From NCBI GenBank assembly GCA_017501175.1, contig JAFVXK010000007.1:1-18121 (forward strand): DNA of 18,121 nt. Direction: 5' to 3'. Shown here in pieces: positions 9,869 to 16,386 of this stretch. This DNA is from Clostridia bacterium. GTDB taxonomy: Bacteria; Bacillota_A; Clostridia; Oscillospirales; CAG-272. Each line of letters starts with the position of its first letter. Within the stretch, counting starts at the first letter, position 1. Made by a program: the position numbers and the translations under genes. A model generated the notes under the pieces. That model did not search any database, was not told the DNA's origin, and saw nothing but the letters and a program-made list of their open reading frames with translations.

Positions 9869-10534
9869 TCAATAGCCCTCGCCGACAGCCTCTTCCTTTG
9901 CGAGCTTTACTATCTTGCTCGTTCCGAGGCGGTCAGCGCCAAGCTCTATAAATTTTTCGGCGTCGGCAAGTGAGGATATTCCGCCCGCCGCTTTGATTTT
10001 TTTGCCCTTAACGTGCTTTTTAAAGAGGGCGATATCCGCAAAGGTTGCTCCGCCCGTCGAAAAGCCGGTAGAGGTCTTGATAAAGTCGGCGTCTGACGCC
10101 GAAACTATCTCGCATACCTTGATTTTTTCCTCCTCGGTGAGAAGACAGGCTTCAACTATTACCTTGAGAACTCTTCCGTGGCAGGCCGCCTTTACGGCGT
10201 TTATCTCGGCGAGAAGCTCGTCATACCTACGGTCCTTCATAAGCCCGACGTTTATTACCATATCTATCTCGTCAGCGCCGTCCCTGACGGCAATTTCTGC
10301 CTCGTACGCCTTGACCGACGCCGCAGAGTATCCGTTAGGAAAGCCTATAACCGTGCAGAGCTTTAGCCTATCTCCGACGTATTCACGCATAGATTTGATA
10401 AAAGAGGGCGGTATGCAAACCGACGCCGTGCCGTACTTTATTCCGTCGTCGCAAATCGAGCGGATTTGCGCCTCTGTGGCGGTCACGGAAAGAAGCGTGT
10501 GGTCGCATTTTGCAAGTATTTCTTCTATTTTCAT
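9869..10534 (-). CDS. deoC: Deoxyribose-phosphate aldolase
   Basis: Class I aldolase splitting 2-deoxyribose-5-phosphate into acetaldehyde and glyceraldehyde-3-phosphate, the step that passes deoxynucleoside carbon to glycolysis. The 221 residues have normal length. The Schiff-base lysine is Lys153 in DADFIKTSTGF. The helper residues are Asp91 (DEIDMVINVG) and Lys181 (KIKAAGGIS), equal to E. coli Asp102, Lys167 and Lys201. The phosphate-binding end GADRLGTS is at 199-206. The ATG at 10534 overlaps the tdk stop by 4 nt (ATGA). It follows tdk and precedes deoD. Confidence 0.97.
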   Translation of the reverse strand: MKIEEILAKCDHTLLSVTATEAQIRSICDDGIKYGTASVCIPPSFIKSMREYVGDRLKLCTVIGFPNGYSAASVKAYEAEIAVRDGADEIDMVINVGLMKDRRYDELLAEINAVKAACHGRVLKVIVEACLLTEEEKIKVCEIVSASDADFIKTSTGFSTGGATFADIALFKKHVKGKKIKAAGGISSLADAEKFIELGADRLGTSKIVKLAKEEAVGEGY

Positions 10535-11121
10535 TCGGGTTTACCTCGCTTTGTCTTTATTTTATCGCTCCAGCACTTGTGGCACATGGCGATATATCTG
10601 TCGTTTCCGCCAAGGAAGACCTGACGTCCCTCGGTCACAATATCTCCCGACTTGTCAATACGCGCGGTGACGGTAGCCTTTTTTCCGCACTCGCACATAG
10701 TCTTGATTTCGGTGATTTCGTCGGCTACCTCAAAGAGCCTGCGGCTTCCGGGGAACAGACGCGTCAAAAAGTCGGTGCGAAGACCGAAGCAGAGCACCGG
10801 CACACCCTTATCGTTTACAAGCTCGCGGAGCATATCTATCTCTTCGGGGGTGAAGAACTGACACTCGTCGGCAATAACGACGTTGGCGTTGCCGCTCTCA
10901 CGCTCGTACAGCGCGAGAATATCCTCGTCCTTTTTAACAGCTCTGCATTCGGCAGAAAGTCCTACTCTCGATTTAATAACACTGTCACCGTCGCGGTTAT
11001 CGGTTGCGGGCTTAATAAGCCAAACGCGCATACCGCGCTCCTCGTAGTTGAATTTTGTTATCAGCGCCTGCGCCGTTTTTGAAGAGCCCATCGCCCCATA
11101 TTTGAAATACAATTTAGCCAT
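10531..11121 (-). CDS. tdk: Thymidine kinase, type II
   Basis: Phosphorylates thymidine and deoxyuridine to the 5'-monophosphate with ATP. The 196-residue protein has the P-loop GAMGSSKT at 9-16, the catalytic Glu86 in VVIADECQFF, and four zinc-type cysteines (Cys143, Cys145, Cys180, Cys183) in the lasso domain (CECG and CHKC). It is the first gene of the salvage operon and overlaps deoC by 4 nt. It therefore competes with DeoA for thymidine: one route keeps it for DNA, the other degrades it. The ribosome binding site AGAGGA lies 7-8 nt before the ATG at 11121. Confidence 0.97.
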   Translation of the reverse strand: MAKLYFKYGAMGSSKTAQALITKFNYEERGMRVWLIKPATDNRDGDSVIKSRVGLSAECRAVKKDEDILALYERESGNANVVIADECQFFTPEEIDMLRELVNDKGVPVLCFGLRTDFLTRLFPGSRRLFEVADEITEIKTMCECGKKATVTARIDKSGDIVTEGRQVFLGGNDRYIAMCHKCWSDKIKTKRGKPE

Positions 11122-11151
11122 TTTTCCGTCCTCTTAAATTCTACTATACTT

Positions 11152-11160
11152 ATTATAGCA
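11152..11160 (-). promoter_or_regulatory. Extended -10 promoter of the tdk-deo operon
   Basis: On the minus strand TGC-TATAAT gives a perfect -10 hexamer (11152-11157) with an extended TG. At the right distance the -35 region is only T-rich (TTTATT-like), so the extended -10 may carry the promoter. The start of tdk is about 30 nt downstream. Confidence 0.65.
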
Positions 11161-11217
11161 TAGACGTATGAAAAAATAAAGAAAAAATTTTCGTCCGAGC
11201 ATACAAATATAAAGGCC

Positions 11218-11235
11218 CCGTTTTGTGAAAAACGG
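11218..11235. other. Perfect hairpin in the divergent tdk-topB spacer
   Basis: CCGTTTT (11218-11224) and AAAACGG (11229-11235) form a 7-bp stem around a GTGA loop. It sits between the two divergent promoters and is not followed by a clear T-run in either direction. It may be an operator or a chance repeat in AT-rich DNA; I cannot assign a role. Confidence 0.35.
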
Positions 11236-11264
11236 CGAAAGAGCATTATTTTGAGAAAAGGGGT

Positions 11265-11292
11265 GGAAATTTCCTTCGCTTTGTGATAAAAT
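11265..11292 (+). promoter_or_regulatory. topB promoter region with a 10-bp palindrome
   Basis: On the plus strand TGA-TAAAAT (-10 at 11287-11292) is an extended -10, about 30 nt before the topB ATG. No good -35 is visible at 17 nt. Instead that position is covered by the perfect palindrome GGAAATTTCC (11265-11274), which could be a protein-binding site over the -35 region. The ribosome binding site AAGGAG is at 11310-11315. Confidence 0.5.
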
Positions 11293-11322
11293 ATATAGAA
11301 AAGAACGGAAAGGAGAGAGAAT

Positions 11323-13437
11323 ATGAAGCTGATAATAGCCGAGAAGCCGAGCCTCGCAAGAAACATTATCGCCGGAATAGACGGGAAAATGCAAAAAAAC
11401 GACGGCTTTTTCGCAGGTGAAGAGTATCTTGTTACCTGGACCTTCGGACATCTTTTCTCTCTTGTTGACGTGGAGAGCTATACGGGGGACAAAAACGCCA
11501 GATGGACGCTTTCAAATCTCCCCTGCTTCCCCGAAAAATTCCGCTTTGAATTAAAGCGCGGTAACGATAAAAAGGTTGACCGCGGTGTAGAAAAGCAGTT
11601 CAGGGTAATAAAGACCCTCTGCAACCGCGCCGACGTTGACACCATAATAAACGCAGGGGACGCTGACCGCGAGGGAGAGATAATAGTCAGGCTCTGCGTT
11701 GCCGAGGCGTTGAGCACGAAAAAGGCGCAAAAGCGTCTTTGGCTTCCCGACCAGACACCCGAAACCGTCAGGTCGGCGCTTCTCGATATGAAGGACGAGA
11801 GCGAGTATGACAACCTCGCAGGCGAGGGACTTGCGCGAACCTATATTGACTGGCTTTACGGCGTTAATTTAACACGGTATGCCACTATTCGCTCGGGAAA
11901 GCTCCTTCGTGTCGGCAGAGTTATAGTGCCGATAGTTCGCGCTATATACGACAGAGATATGGAAATCCGTAACTTCAAGCCGGAAAAATACTACTCCATA
12001 CAGAGCGCGGAAAAGACACACGGCGAAAAGGTGGAGCTACAAAGTAAACAAAAGTTTACAAAAGACGAGCTCGAGAAGGCGGAGAGCACCTCTGCGCTTT
12101 ATAACGGTACGGGTGCTGTCGTAACCCACGTTTCAAGCAAATTCGACAAAATTCTCCCCGGCAAGCTCTACTCGCTCTCTACCTTGCAGAACGTGCTCGG
12201 TAAAAAGTACAAGATGTCTATGGCAGACAGCTTAAAGATAATACAGGGGCTCTACGAGCGAGGCTTTCTCACCTATCCGAGAACCAACTCGGAGTATCTT
12301 GCCACGGCGGAGAAGGATAAAATGCGCCAGATAATTTCAAACGTGGCGAAAATAGGATATCCCGTAAGGTTTAAGGACTCGAAATACATCTTCGACGACT
12401 CGAAGATTGAGTCGCACTCGGCTCTGACCCCGACCTATAAGATACCCGGCAAGGACGCCCTCTCCGAGCGTGAAAATCAGGTGTATTCCACCGTTTTCCG
12501 CCGTTTCGTTGCGGTGTTCTGCTCCGAGGACTGCGTCGCAGACAAGAGCGAGATTAAAATCAAGGTCGGTGAGCTCGAGGAGTTCGTCTTAAAGGGCACT
12601 GTTATAAAAGAACCCGGCTGGACGAAATACGACGACTACTCGCAGAAGAATAAAATCCTGCCGAGCCTTGAGGTCGGAGAGGCGGTCAATATCAATTTTA
12701 AGCCGACGGAGAAGGAAACTACCCCGCCAAAGCACTACACGATAGAAACGCTCAACAATTATCTGAAAAATCCCTTCAAGGACGACAAGGCAAAGGCAAA
12801 GGAGCTCGAAGAAAACGGTGAGGTTGACGACGCCGACGATTACCGCGCTATCTTCGAGGGGCTTGAGCTCGGCACGGAGGCGACGAGGACGGGAATAATC
12901 GACAACGCTAGAAAGAGCGAATATATCGACCTCAAAAAAGACGTATATTCCATTCTCGAGGGCGGTGAGTATCTTATTCAGTCGCTCGAGGCGCTCTCAA
13001 TCAGTATGGATAAATACAAGACGAGCGAGATGGGCAAGGCTTTGAAGAGGGTATATCGCGGCGAAATTTCCATTGACGACGCCGTGAAGATTGCCGAGGC
13101 GGAAATAGCCTCGATATTCTCAAACCCTAAAAACGGCGGAAATCTTGCTACGGTTGACACCGGAAGCTTTGGCGAGATAATAGGAAAATGCCCCGTCTGT
13201 CAGAAAAACGTCGTAAGAGGCAAAGCAAACTACGGCTGTATGGGATATTCGGACGGCTGCAAATTCAAAATGGGCGTCACCATTTGCCGACGTGAAATTC
13301 CAAAGGTTGAGGTAGCCCGTCTTCTTGAGAGCGGCTCGACGACTAAAATCAGAGGCTTCATTTCAAAAACCGGAAAGCCTTTTGACGCAAGGCTGGTTTT
13401 GAAGGACGGCGAGGTTCAGTTCAGCTTCGATAAATGA
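11323..13437 (+). CDS. topB: DNA topoisomerase III (type IA)
   Basis: Single-strand passage enzyme that unlinks DNA intermediates of replication and recombination. The 704 residues start with the TOPRIM domain (MKLIIAEKPSLARNI, Glu7; acidic triad DADREGE at 113-119). The IA fold follows, with the active-site tyrosine Tyr318 in GFLTYPRTNSEY. A GLELGTEATRTGII block and a C-terminal Cys motif (CPVC at about 623, then YGCMGYSDGCKF) with a topoisomerase C-terminal repeat complete it. The segment usually written GRVQTPT reads GRVIVPIV here (198-205), a clear departure. The ATG at 11323 follows AAGGAG. It stands alone on the plus strand, divergent from tdk. Nothing mobile surrounds it, although plasmid-borne TopB relatives are common. 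Confidence 0.94.
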   Translation: MKLIIAEKPSLARNIIAGIDGKMQKNDGFFAGEEYLVTWTFGHLFSLVDVESYTGDKNARWTLSNLPCFPEKFRFELKRGNDKKVDRGVEKQFRVIKTLCNRADVDTIINAGDADREGEIIVRLCVAEALSTKKAQKRLWLPDQTPETVRSALLDMKDESEYDNLAGEGLARTYIDWLYGVNLTRYATIRSGKLLRVGRVIVPIVRAIYDRDMEIRNFKPEKYYSIQSAEKTHGEKVELQSKQKFTKDELEKAESTSALYNGTGAVVTHVSSKFDKILPGKLYSLSTLQNVLGKKYKMSMADSLKIIQGLYERGFLTYPRTNSEYLATAEKDKMRQIISNVAKIGYPVRFKDSKYIFDDSKIESHSALTPTYKIPGKDALSERENQVYSTVFRRFVAVFCSEDCVADKSEIKIKVGELEEFVLKGTVIKEPGWTKYDDYSQKNKILPSLEVGEAVNINFKPTEKETTPPKHYTIETLNNYLKNPFKDDKAKAKELEENGEVDDADDYRAIFEGLELGTEATRTGIIDNARKSEYIDLKKDVYSILEGGEYLIQSLEALSISMDKYKTSEMGKALKRVYRGEISIDDAVKIAEAEIASIFSNPKNGGNLATVDTGSFGEIIGKCPVCQKNVVRGKANYGCMGYSDGCKFKMGVTICRREIPKVEVARLLESGSTTKIRGFISKTGKPFDARLVLKDGEVQFSFDK

Positions 13438-13440
13438 TGA

Positions 13441-13480
13441 ATAAAAAGAGAAAGGACGGGACTGTTTTCAGCCCCGTCCT
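13441..13480 (-). terminator. Terminator hairpin after the 32-residue peptide gene
   Basis: AGGACGGG (13453-13460) pairs with CCCGTCCT (13473-13480). The stem is extended by CTG/CAG after one A-C mismatch, with a TTTT loop. On the minus strand it is followed by a T-rich run (TTTCTCTTTTTATT), so it is a good terminator for the small minus-strand gene. On the plus strand, after topB, the stem is followed by CGCACG, with no T-run, so topB termination here is doubtful. Confidence 0.75.
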
Positions 13481-13515
13481 CGCACGCTCGGCAAAATGCA
13501 CCGAGCAGAGCGCTT

Positions 13516-13614
13516 TCAGTGGTTGCAGCAGCAACAGAATACGATAATTATTGCAAGAATAATTATCCAAGTGCAGTTATCATCAAAGAGATTGCAAAGA
13601 CAGTTGTTGTTCAT
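13516..13614 (-). CDS. Tiny Cys-rich single-helix membrane peptide (32 aa)
   Basis: A gene below normal ORF length cut-offs. It encodes 32 residues: a polar, Asn/Asp/Cys-containing head (MNNNCLCNLFDDNCTW), one hydrophobic helix at about 16-26 (WIIILAIIIVF), and a CCCC-Asn-His tail, for seven cysteines in all. Support comes from a strong GGAGGA ribosome binding site (13623-13628) 8-9 nt before the ATG, a terminator just downstream on the same strand, and a promoter-like element upstream. Short Cys-rich hydrophobic peptides of this form occur in spore-forming Firmicutes, some as spore-coat or sporulation proteins, but I cannot name the family. No function is claimed. It is convergent with topB and divergent from the DUF4830 gene. 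Confidence 0.72.
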   Translation of the reverse strand: MNNNCLCNLFDDNCTWIIILAIIIVFCCCCNH

Positions 13615-13637
13615 ATATGTTTTCCTCCAAATGCTTT

Positions 13638-13650
13638 TGGGTCAGACCCA
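13638..13650. repeat. Perfect 13-bp palindrome in the leader of the 32-aa gene
   Basis: TGGGTC-A-GACCCA, a 6-bp inverted repeat around a single base. It lies between the putative -10 element and the ribosome binding site of the 32-residue gene. A one-base centre cannot form a good RNA loop, so a DNA-binding operator is more likely than a hairpin. Confidence 0.45.
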
Positions 13651-13654
13651 TTAT

Positions 13655-13682
13655 TATCTTATGCGTTCCCTTGAAAAAGTGT
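13655..13682 (-). promoter_or_regulatory. Possible sigma-E/sigma-K-type promoter of the 32-aa gene
   Basis: On the minus strand CATAAGATA (13655-13663) fits the CATAnnnTA -10 of mother-cell sporulation sigma factors. ACAC lies 15-17 nt upstream (13679-13682), where sigma-K promoters carry AC. No convincing housekeeping -35/-10 pair is seen in the same stretch. The motif is short and could occur by chance. Confidence 0.35.
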
Positions 13683-13741
13683 CATAAATATTTGCCCTCT
13701 CAAATATATTTTATCAAAAGATGTTTTTTCGGAGGGGAAAT

Positions 13742-14212
13742 ATGTTCGTATATTCTGTTCGCGCGTCGGGAATAAGATATTTTCTTCTTGTTGTTTTGAC
13801 GCTTATAGTCCTTATAGGAAGTATAATAATAGGAAACAGCGACGCGGCGCTGGCGAGCGCCGAGGGCGGTGTGGATTTCAGCGGCGCCGGCGAGCACGAG
13901 GGAAGAGTGGCTTTCATTAAGCAGTTCGGCTACGAGATAGAGGAAGCGCCGGTTTCCGAGGAGAGCTTCTCTATGCCGACGTCGTTTGACCGTATCATCA
14001 CGGACTACAACGAGCTTCAGAGAAAGCAGGGACTTGACCTTTCAAAGTACGGCGGCAAAAAGGTGACAAGATACACCTACGAGGTGAAAAACTACGAGGG
14101 ACACGAGGGCACGGTTTACGCCAATCTTTTCGTTTACCGTGACAGAGTTATAGGCTGCGATATATCCTCGGCAGACCCGAAGGGCTTCGTTTTGCCGTTA
14201 ATCAAGCAGTAA
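13742..14212 (+). CDS. DUF4830 domain-containing membrane-anchored or secreted protein
   Basis: 156 residues with an N-terminal membrane segment (about 13-31, YFLLVVLTLIVLIGSIIIG), followed by ALASA, a plausible signal-peptidase site near residue 41. The rest is exported. It matches the pattern I know for DUF4830: RVAFIKQFGYEIEEAPV, then the FDRIITDYNELQRKQGLDLS block, then KKVTRYTYEVKNYEGHEG and YANLFVYRDRVIGCDIS. The function of this family is not established. The ATG at 13742 has CGGAGGGG just upstream; the ATG at 13721 would place this ribosome binding site inside the coding part and is rejected. It is divergent from the 32-aa gene and convergent with the COG2426 gene. Confidence 0.85.
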   Translation: MFVYSVRASGIRYFLLVVLTLIVLIGSIIIGNSDAALASAEGGVDFSGAGEHEGRVAFIKQFGYEIEEAPVSEESFSMPTSFDRIITDYNELQRKQGLDLSKYGGKKVTRYTYEVKNYEGHEGTVYANLFVYRDRVIGCDISSADPKGFVLPLIKQ

Positions 14213-14224
14213 ACAGAGCGAAAA

Positions 14225-14256
14225 AAGCGACAGACGCAAAACCGCGTCTGTCGCTT
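14225..14256. terminator. Bidirectional intrinsic terminator
   Basis: A perfect 13-bp stem, AAGCGACAGACGC (14225-14237) against GCGTCTGTCGCTT (14244-14256), with a 6-nt loop. On the minus strand it is followed by TTTTTT, a classic terminator for the COG2426 gene. On the plus strand CGTATTTT follows, which is weaker but usable for the DUF4830 gene. It lies between the two converging genes. Confidence 0.92.
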
Positions 14257-14262
14257 CGTATT

Positions 14263-14832
14263 TTAAAGAAGAAACTCAAGAAATCCGAGCACACCGTATG
14301 ACGCAAGCGTCATTATAACCGCGCAGATTATAACTCCGAGGAGTATGGCAAGGAAGGAGTGCCTTTTCGGAAGATTGAAGAGCGAGGCGACAAGCGCGCC
14401 CGACCAAGCGCCCGTTCCCGGAACGGGAAGAGCAACAAACATCATAAGCGCGACAAATATCGCGGGTGACATTTTTCGCCTGTCTGTAAACGCTGTCTTT
14501 CCGTCGCTTTCTGATAGGCTTTCCGCCCCGTCGCCGAGGACCTTAGTGCTGTGCCTATCCGCCTTTTTGCGAAGCCATTCTATTACGGGGCGAAAGACCT
14601 TGAACCTTGCCATCCAATCAAAGAGCTTCGTTATAAACAGCAGAATAAAGGGTATCGGCAAAAGATTTCCAATAACCGCAATGGGCGCGTTTATATACCA
14701 CGGAAGACCGAGTGCTGTGCCGACGGGAATAGCTCCCCTTAACTCAATAAGCGGAAGCACCGAGATTATGAAAACGTAAAGCTCCCCCGGCAGACTTGCA
14801 AAAAACTCGGCTATTTTTTCAAAAAAATCCAT
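14263..14832 (-). CDS. Small integral membrane protein, COG2426 / 'small multi-drug export' family
   Basis: 189 residues, almost all membrane helices. The family marks are PLIELRGAIPVG (27-38) and ALPVPGTGAWSGALVASLF (134-152), which are paired, re-entrant-type helical segments. A charged cytoplasmic loop (about 72-122) lies between them. The family name suggests drug export, but its transport activity is weakly supported, so I keep the call to the family level. The ribosome binding site TAGGAG lies 6-7 nt before the ATG at 14832. A 5-bp hairpin (AGCCG/CGGCT, 14845-14858) ends just upstream of it. The gene has its own promoter and terminator, so it is probably separate from the kinase operon upstream. 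Confidence 0.85.
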   Translation of the reverse strand: MDFFEKIAEFFASLPGELYVFIISVLPLIELRGAIPVGTALGLPWYINAPIAVIGNLLPIPFILLFITKLFDWMARFKVFRPVIEWLRKKADRHSTKVLGDGAESLSESDGKTAFTDRRKMSPAIFVALMMFVALPVPGTGAWSGALVASLFNLPKRHSFLAILLGVIICAVIMTLASYGVLGFLEFLL

Positions 14833-14864
14833 AGATTACTCCTAAGCCGAATACGGCTGAAATG

Positions 14865-14893
14865 ATTTTACCATAAAATGCTAAAAAAATCAA
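14865..14893 (-). promoter_or_regulatory. Promoter of the COG2426 gene
   Basis: On the minus strand TTGATT (14888-14893), 17 nt, TAAAAT (14865-14870), with TG one base before the -10. This is the same architecture as the ATP synthase promoter. The -35 box begins one base after the stop codon of the kinase gene. Confidence 0.72.
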
Positions 14894-14894
14894 G

Positions 14895-15677
14895 CTACCC
14901 GAAGATTTCCGCAGCCTCGACAACCAAAAGAGCCGTCGGATTTATTAGCTCGCGTCCGTATGCATCGAAAAACACGTCGCGGAAGGCGTCTGTTCCGAGA
15001 TTGTATTTAAGCGTCCAAGCTCCCCAGAACAAATCAATGTGACGGTCTGCGATACCGCCGTTTCCAACGTCTATAAACTTTGCAAAACGCCAATTTTTAA
15101 GTAGGATATTAGGCAGACAAAAATCTCCGTGTATCAAGGTGTCGGAATTGAGCACCGCGGAGTTCTCGACAACGAAGCGGTATGCGTCATCGGCACTTCG
15201 AAAGCTGCACTTATCCTCAAAAAGCGAGAGGTCAAACCGCCCTCTTTTATAATTTTCCTCGACGGTCTTCAAATATTCGGGCGTTCTTATAACGGGGCAC
15301 GCCGAGGCGTCAGTAGAGTGAAGGCTACGCAGCAGATTAGCCATTGTGACGGCAAGTCTTTTCGGGTCGGAGAGATATTCGGGGTGCGTTAAGTCCTCGC
15401 CATCTACTTTTTCCGAAAGCATATAGTCCTGTTTATCCGAAAGGTAGGATAGCACGCGCGCGCCAAGACCTATGGAATTAAAATATTCGCTCATCAATAC
15501 CTCGCGCCCAAGCGAGCCGCTTTTTGCGACCTTGAGATAATATCCGCAGTCCTTATCAATGAAATAAACTCTTGCCTCGGGCGACGAGGACGTGTCGAAT
15601 ATTTTTGCACCATCAATTAGAGAAGTGAGCTCGTGCGGAAAACACTCGGGCAAAAGCTTCACGGGTGTGCGCTTCAT
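14895..15677 (-). CDS. APH(3')-like aminoglycoside/small-molecule phosphotransferase
   Basis: A kinase of the aminoglycoside-phosphotransferase fold. The 260 residues are close to the 264 of APH(3')-IIIa. The ATP-binding Lys49 is in GYYLKVA and the paired Glu is near residue 60. The Brenner motif HGDFCLPN (183-190) has catalytic Asp185 and Asn190. The metal-binding Asp203 lies in FIDVGNGG, followed by RHIDLFWGAWTLKYNLG, which resembles APH(3') more than APH(6) or choline kinase. It also shares the RSLHSTDASACP segment pattern of that group. The start at 15677 has AGAGGA 3-4 nt upstream and overlaps the deacetylase stop (ATGA). Resistance activity is not shown; the physiological substrate could be another amino-sugar compound. 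Confidence 0.85.
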   Translation of the reverse strand: MKRTPVKLLPECFPHELTSLIDGAKIFDTSSSPEARVYFIDKDCGYYLKVAKSGSLGREVLMSEYFNSIGLGARVLSYLSDKQDYMLSEKVDGEDLTHPEYLSDPKRLAVTMANLLRSLHSTDASACPVIRTPEYLKTVEENYKRGRFDLSLFEDKCSFRSADDAYRFVVENSAVLNSDTLIHGDFCLPNILLKNWRFAKFIDVGNGGIADRHIDLFWGAWTLKYNLGTDAFRDVFFDAYGRELINPTALLVVEAAEIFG

Positions 15678-16378
15678 ATTTCCTCTTGATTTAAGGCTCT
15701 TGCCGTGGTATAGCAGATGTCGTCGTGACCGCCGAGAAGGGCGCAAAACTCCTCAAATCTATCCCAAGTGTCGTGAATGTCGAACTCATACGAGTGACCC
15801 CACACAAAGAAGACCTTTGGCTTGCTCGTGGTCATTTTTACGAATTTCTCCGCAAGCTCGAAGGCTTTTGCCTCTTCCTCGTGAAAATAGACCGTGGGGT
15901 TGAGCCTGTATATGTAGCTTGGCGGAGTGAAGGTGTGAGTTGAGGTTATAGTACGCGCGTTTTTTATGCCCGTGAAGTTTTTTATCAGCCTTGCAACTCT
16001 CGCGTCGTTGTTAACTCCGCCGCAAGGATAGGCAAAGCTTGTTACCTCGTATCCGGCAAGCTCGGAGAGATTTTCCCTGTCCTCTTCAACCTGACGGATA
16101 ACCTCTTCGTCGGAAAGTGTTGTCAAGCGCGGGTGCGTGAGGGTGTGAGCCGCTATTTCGTGCCCCTGATAGATGCGCCTTACGTCGCAGGGCTTGATTT
16201 TGTTATGCGAAATGCGTACGCCCTCGCGAACAAGCTCTCCGGGCTGACCGAGAAGCTCGGAGTTGATGTTGAACGTGCCCTTGATGCCGTAGCGGTCGAG
16301 GATTTCAATCATTCGCTCGTCCTGTGTGACGCCGTCGTCGTAGCTGAATATCAGTATTTTGTTTTTGTCGTAATTCAT
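15674..16378 (-). CDS. NodB-type (CE4) polysaccharide deacetylase, cytoplasmic
   Basis: A metal-dependent deacetylase fold, probably acting on an N-acetylated sugar. In the 234 residues the three key motifs are seen: FSYDDGVTQD (11-20, catalytic and metal Asp14/Asp15, with Tyr in place of the usual Phe in TFDDG), AHTLTH with metal His78 and His82, and FAYPCGG (115-121). A late His lies in WGHSYEFD (193-200). The FSYDDGVTQDERMIEI opening is typical of the gellan-lyase-like CE4 subgroup. There is no signal peptide or anchor, unlike cell-wall deacetylases, which points to a cytoplasmic or oligosaccharide substrate. The ribosome binding site GAGGT overlaps the end of the upstream gene (8-nt gap), and the stop overlaps the kinase start. 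Confidence 0.88.
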   Translation of the reverse strand: MNYDKNKILIFSYDDGVTQDERMIEILDRYGIKGTFNINSELLGQPGELVREGVRISHNKIKPCDVRRIYQGHEIAAHTLTHPRLTTLSDEEVIRQVEEDRENLSELAGYEVTSFAYPCGGVNNDARVARLIKNFTGIKNARTITSTHTFTPPSYIYRLNPTVYFHEEEAKAFELAEKFVKMTTSKPKVFFVWGHSYEFDIHDTWDRFEEFCALLGGHDDICYTTARALNQEEI

Positions 16379-16386
16379 AAGCTACC

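Noticed and set aside
9915..10670. Plus-strand open frame of 251 codons opposite deoC and tdk
   Set aside because: It covers two well-identified genes, has a low-complexity Ser/Ala-rich product and no good ribosome binding site.
13453..13480. Hairpin after topB as a topB terminator
   Set aside because: The stem is good, but no T-run follows on the plus strand; the T-run is on the minus-strand side, so I assign it to the small gene.
13496..13687. Plus-strand open frame of 63 codons after topB
   Set aside because: It starts inside the terminator region, has no ribosome binding site, and is the complement of the 32-aa gene, which has better signals.
14845..14858. AGCCG/CGGCT hairpin as a riboswitch before the COG2426 gene
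   Set aside because: Only a 5-bp stem in a short leader, far too small for a known riboswitch; at most it tunes access to the ribosome binding site.
15678..15746. 23-residue N-terminal extension of the kinase
   Set aside because: Very Arg-rich, inside the deacetylase gene, and without a ribosome binding site; the ATG at 15677 is well placed.
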